Below, piece after piece: positions 7,169 through 13,842 of a stretch of 17,992 bases of DNA. Every line of letters starts with the position of its first letter. Position 1 is the stretch's first letter. This stretch comes from an uncultured Clostridia bacterium (GTDB taxonomy: Bacteria; Bacillota; Clostridia; Christensenellales; Pumilibacteraceae). The notes under the pieces were generated by a model that saw nothing but the letters and a program-made list of their open reading frames with translations, was not told the DNA's origin and did no database searches. Made by a program: the position numbers and the translations under genes. The stretch is taken from positions 1 through 17,992 of the forward strand of contig CAKQJJ010000012.1 in assembly GCA_934247335.1 (NCBI GenBank), given 5' to 3'.

Positions 7169-7444
7169 ATGAAATGGTGGCAGATTTATCTTATCGCGGT
7201 TGCCGTAATGAGCGTAATCTCGTTTATTCTGTATGCCGCGGATAAAGCTAAGGCAAAACAAAAGGCGTGGAGAACGCCCGAAAAAGTGCTTCTTTTAAGC
7301 TCGTTTTTACTGGGCGCGCTGGGCGGATACGCGGCAATGCTCATCTTCCGTCACAAAACCAAGCACTGGTATTTCCAGGTGGTAAACATCGCTTCGCTTG
7401 CAATTCAGATAGTGCTGTTTATCGTGCTTTTTAACCTCGGCTGA
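7169..7444 (+). CDS. DUF1294 family small membrane protein
   Basis: A 91-residue integral membrane protein with about three hydrophobic segments (roughly 5-23, 40-58, 70-89). The DUF1294 signature is clear: a DKAKAKQKAWRTPEKVLLL cytoplasmic segment (25-43), then GALGGYAAMLIFRHKTKHWYFQ (50-71), with the hallmark DK...WR.PE and RHKT..W.F residues. The function of the family is not established. GGAAGGA at 7151-7157 precedes the ATG by 11 bases. It stands alone between trkH and spoVT and could be read from the trk transcript. Confidence 0.9.
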   Translation: MKWWQIYLIAVAVMSVISFILYAADKAKAKQKAWRTPEKVLLLSSFLLGALGGYAAMLIFRHKTKHWYFQVVNIASLAIQIVLFIVLFNLG

Positions 7445-7446
7445 AA

Positions 7447-7492
7447 ATATGCCGTAATCGTCGTATAAAAATCCCCTTAAAGGCATATGCTA
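7447..7492 (+). promoter_or_regulatory. SigG-like promoter and 7-bp inverted repeat before spoVT
   Basis: GTATA (7463-7467) and TATGCTA (7486-7492) are 18 bases apart. As I recall it, the B. subtilis SigG consensus is about GHATR-N18-CATNHTA, so the -35 matches fully and the -10 at six of seven. Transcription would start near 7499, just upstream of the spoVT Shine-Dalgarno (7502-7508), which is a consistent position. ATATGCC (7447-7453) and GGCATAT (7482-7488) form a perfect inverted repeat overlapping the -10, a possible operator. B. subtilis spoVT is itself SigG-dependent. This is a by-eye match and remains provisional. Confidence 0.4.
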
Positions 7493-7518
7493 ACGCCGAA
7501 CAAGGAGAATTACATACG

Positions 7519-8046
7519 ATGAAGACAACCGGAATAGTACGAAGAGTGGACGACCTTGGCAGAATAGTCATTCCGAGGGAATACAGAAGAGCGTACGATA
7601 TCGAAATAGGCGATCCGATGGAAATTTCCGCCGACGAAAACGGAACCATTTCCCTGCGCCGCGTAGATACCGCCGCCGATTATCGGAAAGCCGCTTCGGC
7701 GCTCGTTTGCTTTCTGTACGAGCGTTTCGGCTTTACCGCGCTGGTTTGCGACCGCAGGCGCTTTATCGAAGGCGCAGGCAAAAAGAAAAGCGTTTTTGCG
7801 GAAAAAGACATAAGCCGCGAAATTGCAAAAGTAATAAGCTCGTGCGAGTCGGAAAGCATAGTGCCGCGTGAAGCGTTAGGCGAATGCGCCGAGGACTTTC
7901 CGTACGGATACGCATGCCCGATACTGGGCGATCACGGAGCGGAAGGCGCGCTGGTAGCGCTTGCCGAACTGCCCGTTGGGGAGCCGCAAAAACAGTTTAT
8001 CGAGCTTTCCGCAAGACTTATTGCAAACAATATGCAAAAATATTAG
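7519..8046 (+). CDS. spoVT: AbrB-family transcriptional regulator, SpoVT type
   Basis: SpoVT is a swapped-hairpin AbrB DNA-binding regulator with a C-terminal GAF-like domain; in Bacillus it modulates late, forespore SigG-dependent genes. The 175 residues compare with about 178 in B. subtilis. The AbrB domain is near textbook: MKTTGIVRRVDDLGRIVIPR (1-20), then EYRRAYDIEIGDPMEI (21-36) and GTISLRRVD. Residues about 55-175 form a single alpha/beta domain consistent with GAF, which separates it from short AbrB proteins. AAGGAGA at 7502-7508 fixes the start. The gene suggests a spore-forming ancestry, but SpoVT-like proteins also persist in non-sporulating Clostridia, so it does not prove sporulation. 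No clear terminator follows; the next promoter lies only 10 bases downstream. Confidence 0.87.
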   Translation: MKTTGIVRRVDDLGRIVIPREYRRAYDIEIGDPMEISADENGTISLRRVDTAADYRKAASALVCFLYERFGFTALVCDRRRFIEGAGKKKSVFAEKDISREIAKVISSCESESIVPREALGECAEDFPYGYACPILGDHGAEGALVALAELPVGEPQKQFIELSARLIANNMQKY

Positions 8047-8055
8047 TAAAAACGC

Positions 8056-8084
8056 TTGCGTATATTTCCGTTTTGTGCTATAAT
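8056..8084 (+). promoter_or_regulatory. sigma-A promoter for secG with extended -10
   Basis: TTGCGT (8056-8061) is a half-consensus -35. After a 17-base spacer comes a perfect TATAAT (8079-8084) preceded by TGC, an extended -10. The start point would be near 8091, giving a leader of about 68 bases to secG. That leader opens with a small hairpin, GTTC-ggaa-GAAC (8096-8107), followed after three bases by seven T residues (8111-8117). The stem is only four pairs, too short for a confident attenuator. Confidence 0.75.
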
Positions 8085-8158
8085 AACAAGGATTTGTTCG
8101 GAAGAACGTATTTTTTTCGTGCAAAAAATATCGATGGCAAAAAAATAAGAGGTATATC

Positions 8159-8470
8159 ATGAATAATATGTTGAATTTAATGGGCGTAGCTCAGTGGGTA
8201 ACCGACTCGTTCCCGATAATCCGTATAGTACTGCTCGTTCTCACCGTGCTTTGCAGCGCAGTCGTAATCGTTCTCGCACTGGTTTCCCCCGTCGGAACCG
8301 AAGACGGCAACGTCATCACCGGAGGAGAGAACACCGATACTTTCTATTCGCAAAACAAGTCCAAAATGAACGAAGGACTGGTTAAAAAACTCATGATAGC
8401 TTTCAGTATAATCACTGCGGTGCTTATCGTGTTGTTCTACGTTACCGTCGTCATCTATCCGGCGGTCTGA
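8159..8470 (+). CDS. secG: preprotein translocase subunit SecG
   Basis: SecG is the small accessory subunit of the SecYEG protein-export channel. The 103 residues have two membrane helices (about 20-44 and 76-100) joined by a polar loop, the SecG plan. The loop GGENTDTFYSQNKSKMNEGLVKKL (55-78) is of the kind seen in Clostridia SecG, where an FYSKNK-like motif sits before the second helix. Sequence alone is only moderately diagnostic for such a short protein, but the position directly before rnr is a well-known secG-rnr arrangement. AAGAGG at 8147-8152 precedes the ATG. It has its own extended -10 promoter and ends in a strong terminator, so much of its transcript probably stops before rnr. 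Confidence 0.87.
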   Translation: MNNMLNLMGVAQWVTDSFPIIRIVLLVLTVLCSAVVIVLALVSPVGTEDGNVITGGENTDTFYSQNKSKMNEGLVKKLMIAFSIITAVLIVLFYVTVVIYPAV

Positions 8471-8491
8471 CGATTGAAAATCGATTATCTT

Positions 8492-8533
8492 AAAAGACGG
8501 GCGCAAAAAGAAGCGGCTCGTCTTTTTGTTTTT
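8492..8533 (+). terminator. Rho-independent terminator after secG
   Basis: AAAAGACGGGC (8492-8502) pairs with GCTCGTCTTTT (8516-8526) over 11 pairs including one G-U, with a 13-base loop. A T-rich tail runs to 8533. The signal is clear. It separates secG from rnr, so rnr depends on read-through or an unrecognised promoter in the 18 bases that follow. Confidence 0.85.
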
Positions 8534-8550
8534 ATATATGAGGTTTAATT

Positions 8551-10641
8551 ATGAAGCTGAAAAAATCCGCCGCAAAGTCGGCTGAAAAGAAAAAAAAGTC
8601 CGCGCCGAAAAAATCCGCAATCGGAAAATCGGGTGCGGGGAAATCGGCAAAAAGCCCCAAAAAGACTTTCGCCGCAAAAAAGAAAACGGCAGCTTTTAAG
8701 AGCGCGCCCGGCAAAAAAACGAGGATGGGTTCAAAACGCGCTGCTTTCCCGAAGATTACAGAAGGTGCCATGAGAGGCAAAATAGACGGAACGGGCAAAA
8801 ACTACGCCTTTTTCGTTCCCGACGACGGCAGCCCCGATTTGTTTATCGCGGGCGACAAGCTGCACGGCGCAATAGAAGGCGACGTAGTGGACGCGGTAGT
8901 TATATCGCACGTCAAAGAGGGCGGCGAGGGCGAAGTCGTAAATATTCTCGAAAGCCCCAACGAACAGTTCGTCGGTACGGTGGACGGAAGCGACGTCGTC
9001 CCCGATATTCACGGCATGCCCAAGCTGGTGCATATCTCGTCGCGTAATAAACTGCGCTGTAAAACGGGCGAAAAAGTTTTTGCTAAAATCATAGAACGCG
9101 GCGCCGAAAATTATTGCGTCATTCTGGAAAAACTAGGGCTTGCCGGCAACACCGACGCCGAGGTCATGAGCGTGATCCGCTCTTATCGGATAGAAGAAAA
9201 TTTCCCGCCCGAAGTTATGGCGGAAGCCGATAAAATAGACGGCGTTATTACCGAAGAAGACAGAAAAGACCGCGAAGACTTCACTTCCGACACGGTAATC
9301 ACGATCGACGGCGCTCATTCCAAGGACTTCGACGACGCGATTTGCGTCAAGCGTCTGCCGAGCGGCGGGTACAGACTGTACGTTCACATTGCAGACGTGA
9401 CGCAGTACGTGCGCGAAGGCGGAGCAATAGACAAGTGCGCGTTCAATCGCGGCACAAGCGTATACTTTTCCGACCGCGTAATTCCGATGCTGCCCGAAAA
9501 ACTGTGCAACGACGTTTGCTCGCTGGTGGAAGGCAAGGACAGGCTTGTTCTCTCGTGCATAATAGATTATTCCGCGGACGGCGAAGTTACCGCAAAGCGC
9601 GTTACGAAAGGCGTTATCCGTTCGTGCGCGCGCACGACTTACGACGAGATTTACGCGTTTATGCAGGGCGACGAGGCGATGAAAACCAAATACGCCCGCC
9701 TTGCCGACATGCTCGGAGCCGCCGAAGAATTGTATAAAATTCTGAATAAAAACCGCATGGATAACGGCTCGATCGAGTTCGATTTTATCGAAACCGAAAT
9801 AGAAGTGGACGAAAAGGGCGAGGTCATCGACGTACGCGCGGTAGAGAGAAACGACGCGCACAAGCTTATCGAAGAGTTTATGCTTGCTGCAAACGCAGCG
9901 GTTGCGGCTACGTTCGACAAAATAAAACTGCCGTTCGTGTACCGCGTTCACGCCGCTCCGCCCGCCGAGAAACTGGAAAGCCTTATGGAACTGCTGGGCT
10001 CGGTCGGCATAACGCTTCCCGACGATCCCACGCCGTCGGACGTTGCCGAAATGTTGCAGAAAACCGACGAACGCTATCGCGATATGGTCAATATGGCAAC
10101 GCTCCGTTCCATGTCCAAAGCCGAGTATAAAGCCACCAACGACGGGCATTACGGACTTAATTTTGCCGACTACTGCCACTTTACGTCGCCTATCCGTCGC
10201 TATCCCGATCTTGCCATTCACCGCATGATTAAAAAATATCTGGACGGCGAAGAAAACTTAAAGGCGCGTTACTCGGAATGGGTGAAAGAAGTGGGCAAAC
10301 GTTCAAGCGAATGCGAGCGCCGCGCCGAGGAAGCCGAGCGCAAGGTGGACGACGTTCTCGTGGCAAAATACATGGCTCGCCACGTCGGAGAAATATATCC
10401 CGCCAAGATAAGCGGAGTTACCGAATGGGGAATTTTCGCCCGAATAGACAACGGAATAGAGGGCTGCATACGCATCGAAAAACTGCCCGGAGTCTATTCG
10501 TTTGACAAAAACAAGTTTATGCTGACGTGCGGAAAACGCTCGTTCAAATTGGGCGATCCGGTCGTTATAAAAGTGGACGACGTGACTGCGGGCAAAATCA
10601 ATTTCTCGCTTGCCGCTTCCGCTTCGGGCGAAAACGCATAA
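8551..10641 (+). CDS. rnr: ribonuclease R with N-terminal Lys-rich extension
   Basis: RNase R is a processive 3'-to-5' exoribonuclease that degrades structured RNA, including mRNA freed by trans-translation. The 696 residues begin with a basic low-complexity tail: 22 Lys and 2 Arg but only one acidic residue in the first 66. Cold-shock/OB domains follow (about 72-200), then the RNB catalytic domain from about 245 with D253, D259, D261 and D262 in IDGAHSKDFDDAI, HIADVTQYV (279-287), GTSVYFSDRVIPMLPEKL (301-318) and TSPIRRYPDLAIHR (545-558). S1 runs from 611 to about 690. The usual N-terminal helix-turn-helix is missing, and so is the Lys-rich C-terminal tail; the basic tail has moved to the front. 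GAGG at 8540-8543 supports ATG 8551, though an internal start at M59 (8725) has an upstream GAGG. Confidence 0.95.
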   Translation: MKLKKSAAKSAEKKKKSAPKKSAIGKSGAGKSAKSPKKTFAAKKKTAAFKSAPGKKTRMGSKRAAFPKITEGAMRGKIDGTGKNYAFFVPDDGSPDLFIAGDKLHGAIEGDVVDAVVISHVKEGGEGEVVNILESPNEQFVGTVDGSDVVPDIHGMPKLVHISSRNKLRCKTGEKVFAKIIERGAENYCVILEKLGLAGNTDAEVMSVIRSYRIEENFPPEVMAEADKIDGVITEEDRKDREDFTSDTVITIDGAHSKDFDDAICVKRLPSGGYRLYVHIADVTQYVREGGAIDKCAFNRGTSVYFSDRVIPMLPEKLCNDVCSLVEGKDRLVLSCIIDYSADGEVTAKRVTKGVIRSCARTTYDEIYAFMQGDEAMKTKYARLADMLGAAEELYKILNKNRMDNGSIEFDFIETEIEVDEKGEVIDVRAVERNDAHKLIEEFMLAANAAVAATFDKIKLPFVYRVHAAPPAEKLESLMELLGSVGITLPDDPTPSDVAEMLQKTDERYRDMVNMATLRSMSKAEYKATNDGHYGLNFADYCHFTSPIRRYPDLAIHRMIKKYLDGEENLKARYSEWVKEVGKRSSECERRAEEAERKVDDVLVAKYMARHVGEIYPAKISGVTEWGIFARIDNGIEGCIRIEKLPGVYSFDKNKFMLTCGKRSFKLGDPVVIKVDDVTAGKINFSLAASASGENA

Positions 10642-10645
10642 AACT

Positions 10646-10700
10646 TTGACAAAAACGCACAATACCTCTTGTTTAACGAACATCGTTAACGGGAGGTATT
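10646..10700 (+). promoter_or_regulatory. hairpin burying the Shine-Dalgarno of the secreted-protein gene
   Basis: AATACCTC (10661-10668) is the exact complement of GAGGTATT (10693-10700), which contains the ribosome binding site GGGAGG (10691-10696). Inside, TTAACGA (10673-10679) pairs with TCGTTAA (10683-10689) around the loop ACA. The middle can be bridged by two G-U pairs and one G-C pair, giving about 18 pairs with a single bulged U. As RNA this would close the start site of the next gene. A perfect -35, TTGACA, lies at 10646-10651, but no good -10 follows at 16-18 bases. Alternatives are an rnr terminator (no proper U-run) or a DNA operator palindrome. Confidence 0.6.
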
Positions 10701-10701
10701 T

Positions 10702-11388
10702 ATGTTTAACTTTATTGCGTTGCTTTTAGGATTATATACGGCGCTGTGCCCGGTTCAGGCGGAAAAGCCCGCGGCAAAAATCGCCGCAAACCCCGCCGAT
10801 AATCGCATCGTACGCACGCCGCCGAGAGCGGACGATCGGTCCGATCGCGAAAACGGCTATCGTGCCCGCTATTTCGACATGACCGATTACGAGCAGAACA
10901 AGCAAAATCTTGACGAAAAATATTCGAGAAGAAGCTATCTTCGCGAAAAAATGGCAAAGGAAATAGCAGATTTTCTCGCCGATTACGAGGAGTACGAAAT
11001 TCTTATCCGCAATTATCGCCGCGAACTGTACGAAACCGGCAATCGTGCCGATATCGATAATCCGGCAAACGACGGGAATAATCAAAACCCTGCCGATAAT
11101 TCGTCGGACGAGAACGGACGGAAAAACGGCAACGGCAGTTACGATAATTCGGGCAACTCTGCCGAAAACGGCAACTCGGAAAACGGCGGCAACCGCTCCG
11201 GAAACGACAACCGGACGGGCCACGGCGGACTTTCGACTCAGCCCGGAAAAGTATATATTCCCGCTCCGCCCGAAACAAATCGTCCGCGCCCTCTTATCCC
11301 CGGCGACGAAAACCGGGAAGATCCCGGCTCCGGACAAAAAGTTCCTTCCCCGTCCGATCCGGACGACGCGTATCTTATCCGCGACTGA
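10702..11388 (+). CDS. secreted Asn-rich low-complexity protein, function unknown
   Basis: Not recognised. The 228 residues start with a likely signal peptide (MFNFIALLLGLYTALCPVQA, cleavage probable after A20). C16 is preceded by Leu, so it is not a lipobox. Residues 45-112 are charged and probably helical (YEQNKQNLDEKYSRRSYLRE; EIADFLADYEEYEILIRNYR). Residues 113-175 are an Asn/Gly/Asp/Ser-rich disordered tract with 18 Asn in 57 residues. The C-terminal part is Pro-rich (VYIPAPPETNRPRPLIPGDE), with no LPxTG, SLH or C-terminal helix, so the protein may be released or held by the wall only loosely. The start follows GGGAGG, itself locked in an 18-pair hairpin. It sits between rnr and a terminator, so it is probably its own unit. 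The frame is intact, and the signal peptide argues that it is a real gene. Confidence 0.75.
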   Translation: MFNFIALLLGLYTALCPVQAEKPAAKIAANPADNRIVRTPPRADDRSDRENGYRARYFDMTDYEQNKQNLDEKYSRRSYLREKMAKEIADFLADYEEYEILIRNYRRELYETGNRADIDNPANDGNNQNPADNSSDENGRKNGNGSYDNSGNSAENGNSENGGNRSGNDNRTGHGGLSTQPGKVYIPAPPETNRPRPLIPGDENREDPGSGQKVPSPSDPDDAYLIRD

Positions 11389-11419
11389 ATTTTGTGTAAG
11401 AGCAAACCGAAAAACCATT

Positions 11420-11458
11420 TCCGCCCGTACGAAAACGTTCGCGGCGGATTTTCGTTTT
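11420..11458 (+). terminator. Rho-independent terminator after the secreted-protein gene
   Basis: TCCGCC (11420-11425) pairs with GGCGGA (11443-11448). Within it, ACG-aaaa-CGT closes the loop, and TTTTCGTTTT (11449-11458) follows. An outer pairing of ACCGAAAA (11406-11413) with TTTTCGGT (11455-11462) makes the structure nearly symmetrical. A second, weaker hairpin, ATCGG/CCGAT (11499-11515), is followed by ATTTT at 11516-11520. Nothing coding is seen from here to greA. Confidence 0.75.
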
Positions 11459-11555
11459 CGGTGAAAAAACGCGGCATAATGCGTGAAAATACTACAAAAT
11501 CGGCAAAAATCCGATATTTTCGGGCGGTAAATGCGATATAAAAGCTTAAAATCGT

Positions 11556-11584
11556 TTGACATAATCGCGAGTTAGGTGTATAAT
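11556..11584 (+). promoter_or_regulatory. consensus sigma-A promoter for greA
   Basis: TTGACA (11556-11561) and TATAAT (11579-11584) are both perfect, with a 17-base spacer. This is the best promoter in the window, with transcription predicted from about 11591. It implies strong constitutive expression of greA and probably lysS, unless the long leader that follows limits it. Confidence 0.9.
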
Positions 11585-11590
11585 TATATT

Positions 11591-11736
11591 AATAGAAACA
11601 TTCGGACGTTCTTGCACCCGCAGGCTGCAAGGCGCTTATTTTATTGTCGCGGACGGTAAAGTAAGCCAAATTGTCCGTTAGTTTCGTTTTGCCGCGTATC
11701 GGGAAAAATTCCGATTTGCGTGCGAGGAGCAAAATC
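11591..11736 (+). promoter_or_regulatory. structured 146-base leader of greA
   Basis: The predicted leader contains a hairpin CTTGCA/TGCAAG (11611-11631) followed by GCGC and a T-rich stretch (TTATTTTATT to 11645). CGGACG occurs twice (11603-11608 and 11650-11655), and both copies can pair with the single TGTCCG at 11672-11677. A third hairpin, ATCGG...CCGAT (11698-11715), lies just before the Shine-Dalgarno GAGGAG (11724-11729). There is no T-box sequence or other riboswitch I recognise. The E. coli greA leader gives rise to the GraL small RNAs, so a regulatory leader is plausible, but no sequence likeness is claimed. Confidence 0.45.
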
Positions 11737-12216
11737 ATGATTAAAATTACGGCTGCAAAAAAGCAGGAACTGACCGAAAGACTTAAATGGCTTGTCGACG
11801 AAGGCAGACGCGACGCCGTCGAAAAGATTAAGGAAGCGCGTTCTTTCGGCGACCTTTCGGAAAACTCCGAATACGACATCGCTCGCGAACATCAGCGTAA
11901 AGTAGAAGAGGAAATCAGCGAACTTACCAACGTTCTCGACGAAAAGAATCACGTTGTCATTGCTTTCAAGGATAGTTACGACCATGTGGAAGTGGGCTGT
12001 CAGGTAGTCATACAGGATATGAAAACGCAGGAGAAGAAAACCTTCAAACTGCTTGGCAAGTACGAAGCCGATCCGTACGCAACTCCCAAGATCATAAGCG
12101 ACGAATCGCCTCTCGGAAAAGCGCTCGTCGGCAAAAAAGTGGGCGAACTTGCCAATTTTGAAATCAAGAATTCCAAAACCAAGTACAGAATTCTGTCCAT
12201 TACAAGCGCACAGTAA
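11737..12216 (+). CDS. greA: transcription elongation factor GreA
   Basis: GreA enters the RNA polymerase secondary channel and stimulates cleavage of backtracked RNA. The 159 residues match the usual 158. The N-terminal coiled-coil hairpin (about 1-75) carries the tip motif SFGDLSENSEYDIAREH, with the catalytic acids D39 and E42. The FKBP-like C-terminal domain shows PKIISDESPLGKALVGKKVGE. I chose ATG 11737 because GAGGAG lies 7 bases upstream and homologues start with this segment; a longer TTG-initiated frame from 11671 would run back through the leader and looks unlike GreA. It is followed by lysS, a frequent greA-lysS pairing in Clostridia, but a terminator-like hairpin lies between them. 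Confidence 0.96.
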   Translation: MIKITAAKKQELTERLKWLVDEGRRDAVEKIKEARSFGDLSENSEYDIAREHQRKVEEEISELTNVLDEKNHVVIAFKDSYDHVEVGCQVVIQDMKTQEKKTFKLLGKYEADPYATPKIISDESPLGKALVGKKVGELANFEIKNSKTKYRILSITSAQ

Positions 12217-12228
12217 AATTTTTATCAC

Positions 12229-12253
12229 CCGAGGAGACGCACCGCGGTTTTTT
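12229..12253 (+). terminator. probable terminator between greA and lysS
   Basis: CCGAGG (12229-12234) faces CCGCGG (12242-12247) around a 7-base loop, five pairs with one A/G mismatch, followed by six T residues (12248-12253). No promoter is obvious between this and lysS, so it probably attenuates rather than ends transcription. Downstream, GGAC (12272-12275) and GTCC (12288-12291) can form a second imperfect hairpin before the lysS start. Confidence 0.5.
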
Positions 12254-12309
12254 GCCTTGCAGTAAAATAAGGACAAGCCGTCGTTCGTCCGCAACCAAAA
12301 CGAGGATTT

Positions 12310-13815
12310 ATGGATAATATAAACACGGAAAATCAGGTAAACGCGCCCGAACTCGACCTGGGCGAACAGATGAAAGTACGCCGCGAAAAACTGGCGCAGC
12401 TTAAAGAAAACGGAGCAAATCCGTACGAGAAAACCAAGTGGATTCGTTCGTGCGATTCGGACGCCGTCAAAAACGATTTCGCAGCGTTCGACGGCAAAGA
12501 AGTTTCGATTGCCGGCAGAATTATTTCTCGCAGAATCATGGGTAAGGCAAGCTTTGCTCATCTTCTCGACGAAAAGGGCGAACTTCAGATTTACGTCAAA
12601 ATAGACAACGTCGGAGCGGAAAGCTACGAAGCCTGGAAAAAAACCACCGATATCGGCGATATCGTGGGCGTAAAAGGCACCGTTTTCATGACGCACAAGG
12701 GCGAAATTTCGGTTTCGGTAACCGAACTCGTTCTTCTCAGCAAGTCGCTTTTGCCGCTGCCCGAAAAATGGCACGGTCTTAAAGACAACGACCTTCGCTA
12801 TCGTCAGCGCTACGTCGATCTCATCGCCAATCCGCAGGTTAAAAAGTGTTTCGAGACGAGAAGCAAAATCATTTCCGCAATCCGCGCTCTTCTGGATTCC
12901 AAGGGCTTTATCGAAGTGGAAACGCCCATGCTCAACACCATCCCGGGCGGAGCAAACGCGCGCCCGTTCATCACGCACCACAACACTCTGGACATCGATA
13001 TGTACATGCGTATCGCGCCCGAGCTGTACTTGAAGCGCCTTATCGTCGGCGGTTTTGCCAAAGTTTACGAACTGGGCAAAATGTTCCGTAACGAAGGTAT
13101 GGACATCAAGCATAACCCCGAGTTTACCATGATGGAACTCTATCAGGCGTACGCCGATTATCACGACATGATGGATATCACCGAAGAGATCTATCAGGCT
13201 GCAATCAAGGCTGCCGGAGTCGGCGACAAAATCGAGTACGAAGGTACCGAAATCGATCTCACGTCCCCGTGGGAACGCCTTACCATGCTTGACGCGATAA
13301 AGAAATACGTCGGCATCGACTACGACAAAATGAGCGTGGAGGACGCTTTTGCCGCAGCCAAAAACGCAGGCGTCGAAATAGACGAAAGCAAGAAAACGTG
13401 GGGCAACATCGTGTACGAAACTTTCGATCAGCTGGTTGAATGCAAGCTTATTCAGCCTGTATTCATCACCGACTATCCTGTGGAAGTCAGCCCGCTTGCA
13501 AAGCGCAGCGTGGAAGACCCCCGCATGACCTATCGTTTCGAGTTTTTCATCTACGCCCGCGAAATGGGCAACGCGTACAGCGAGCTTAACGATCCTATCG
13601 ATCAGAAAGAGCGTTTCGAGCGTCAGGTAAAGCTGCGCGCTTCCGGCGACGACGAAGCTCAGATGATGGACGACGATTTCGTCACCGCGCTCGAATACGG
13701 TATGCCGCCGACAGGCGGACTGGGCATCGGCATCGATCGTATGATTATGCTGCTCACCGGCAGCTCGTCCATACGCGACGTAATGCTGTTCCCCACGATG
13801 AAACCCAAGAAATAA
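12310..13815 (+). CDS. lysS: lysyl-tRNA synthetase, class II
   Basis: This enzyme charges tRNA-Lys with lysine. The 501 residues are typical. The N-terminal OB-fold anticodon-binding domain (about 60-145) contains VSIAGRIISRRIMGKASFAHLLD. Class II motif 1 includes FIEVETPMLNTIPGGANARPF (200-220), motif 2 is FRNEGMDIKHNPEFTMMELY (259-278), and motif 3 is GGLGIGIDRMIMLLTG (469-484). PVEVSPLAK is characteristic of LysRS. The start has GAGG at 12302-12305, only 4 bases from the ATG, a little close. There is no lysine-specific T-box or riboswitch upstream. The next gene begins 27 bases downstream without a terminator, so the transcript may continue into the tmk-holB-ricT block. Confidence 0.97.
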   Translation: MDNINTENQVNAPELDLGEQMKVRREKLAQLKENGANPYEKTKWIRSCDSDAVKNDFAAFDGKEVSIAGRIISRRIMGKASFAHLLDEKGELQIYVKIDNVGAESYEAWKKTTDIGDIVGVKGTVFMTHKGEISVSVTELVLLSKSLLPLPEKWHGLKDNDLRYRQRYVDLIANPQVKKCFETRSKIISAIRALLDSKGFIEVETPMLNTIPGGANARPFITHHNTLDIDMYMRIAPELYLKRLIVGGFAKVYELGKMFRNEGMDIKHNPEFTMMELYQAYADYHDMMDITEEIYQAAIKAAGVGDKIEYEGTEIDLTSPWERLTMLDAIKKYVGIDYDKMSVEDAFAAAKNAGVEIDESKKTWGNIVYETFDQLVECKLIQPVFITDYPVEVSPLAKRSVEDPRMTYRFEFFIYAREMGNAYSELNDPIDQKERFERQVKLRASGDDEAQMMDDDFVTALEYGMPPTGGLGIGIDRMIMLLTGSSSIRDVMLFPTMKPKK

Positions 13816-13842
13816 GGAATTTTACCAAAGCGGCGAGGCAAA

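Noticed and set aside
8091..8117. GTTC-ggaa-GAAC plus T-run in the secG leader as an attenuator
   Set aside because: The stem has only four strong pairs and begins at the predicted start site, so it is too weak to call.
10671..10690. LexA (SOS) box before the secreted-protein gene
   Set aside because: GAAC and GTTA are three bases apart and the second half is wrong; the Gram-positive LexA box needs GAAC-N4-GTTC.
11591..11736. T-box or lysine riboswitch controlling greA-lysS
   Set aside because: No T-box AGGGTGGNACCGCG-like element and no lysine riboswitch pattern is seen; the leader is before greA, not lysS.
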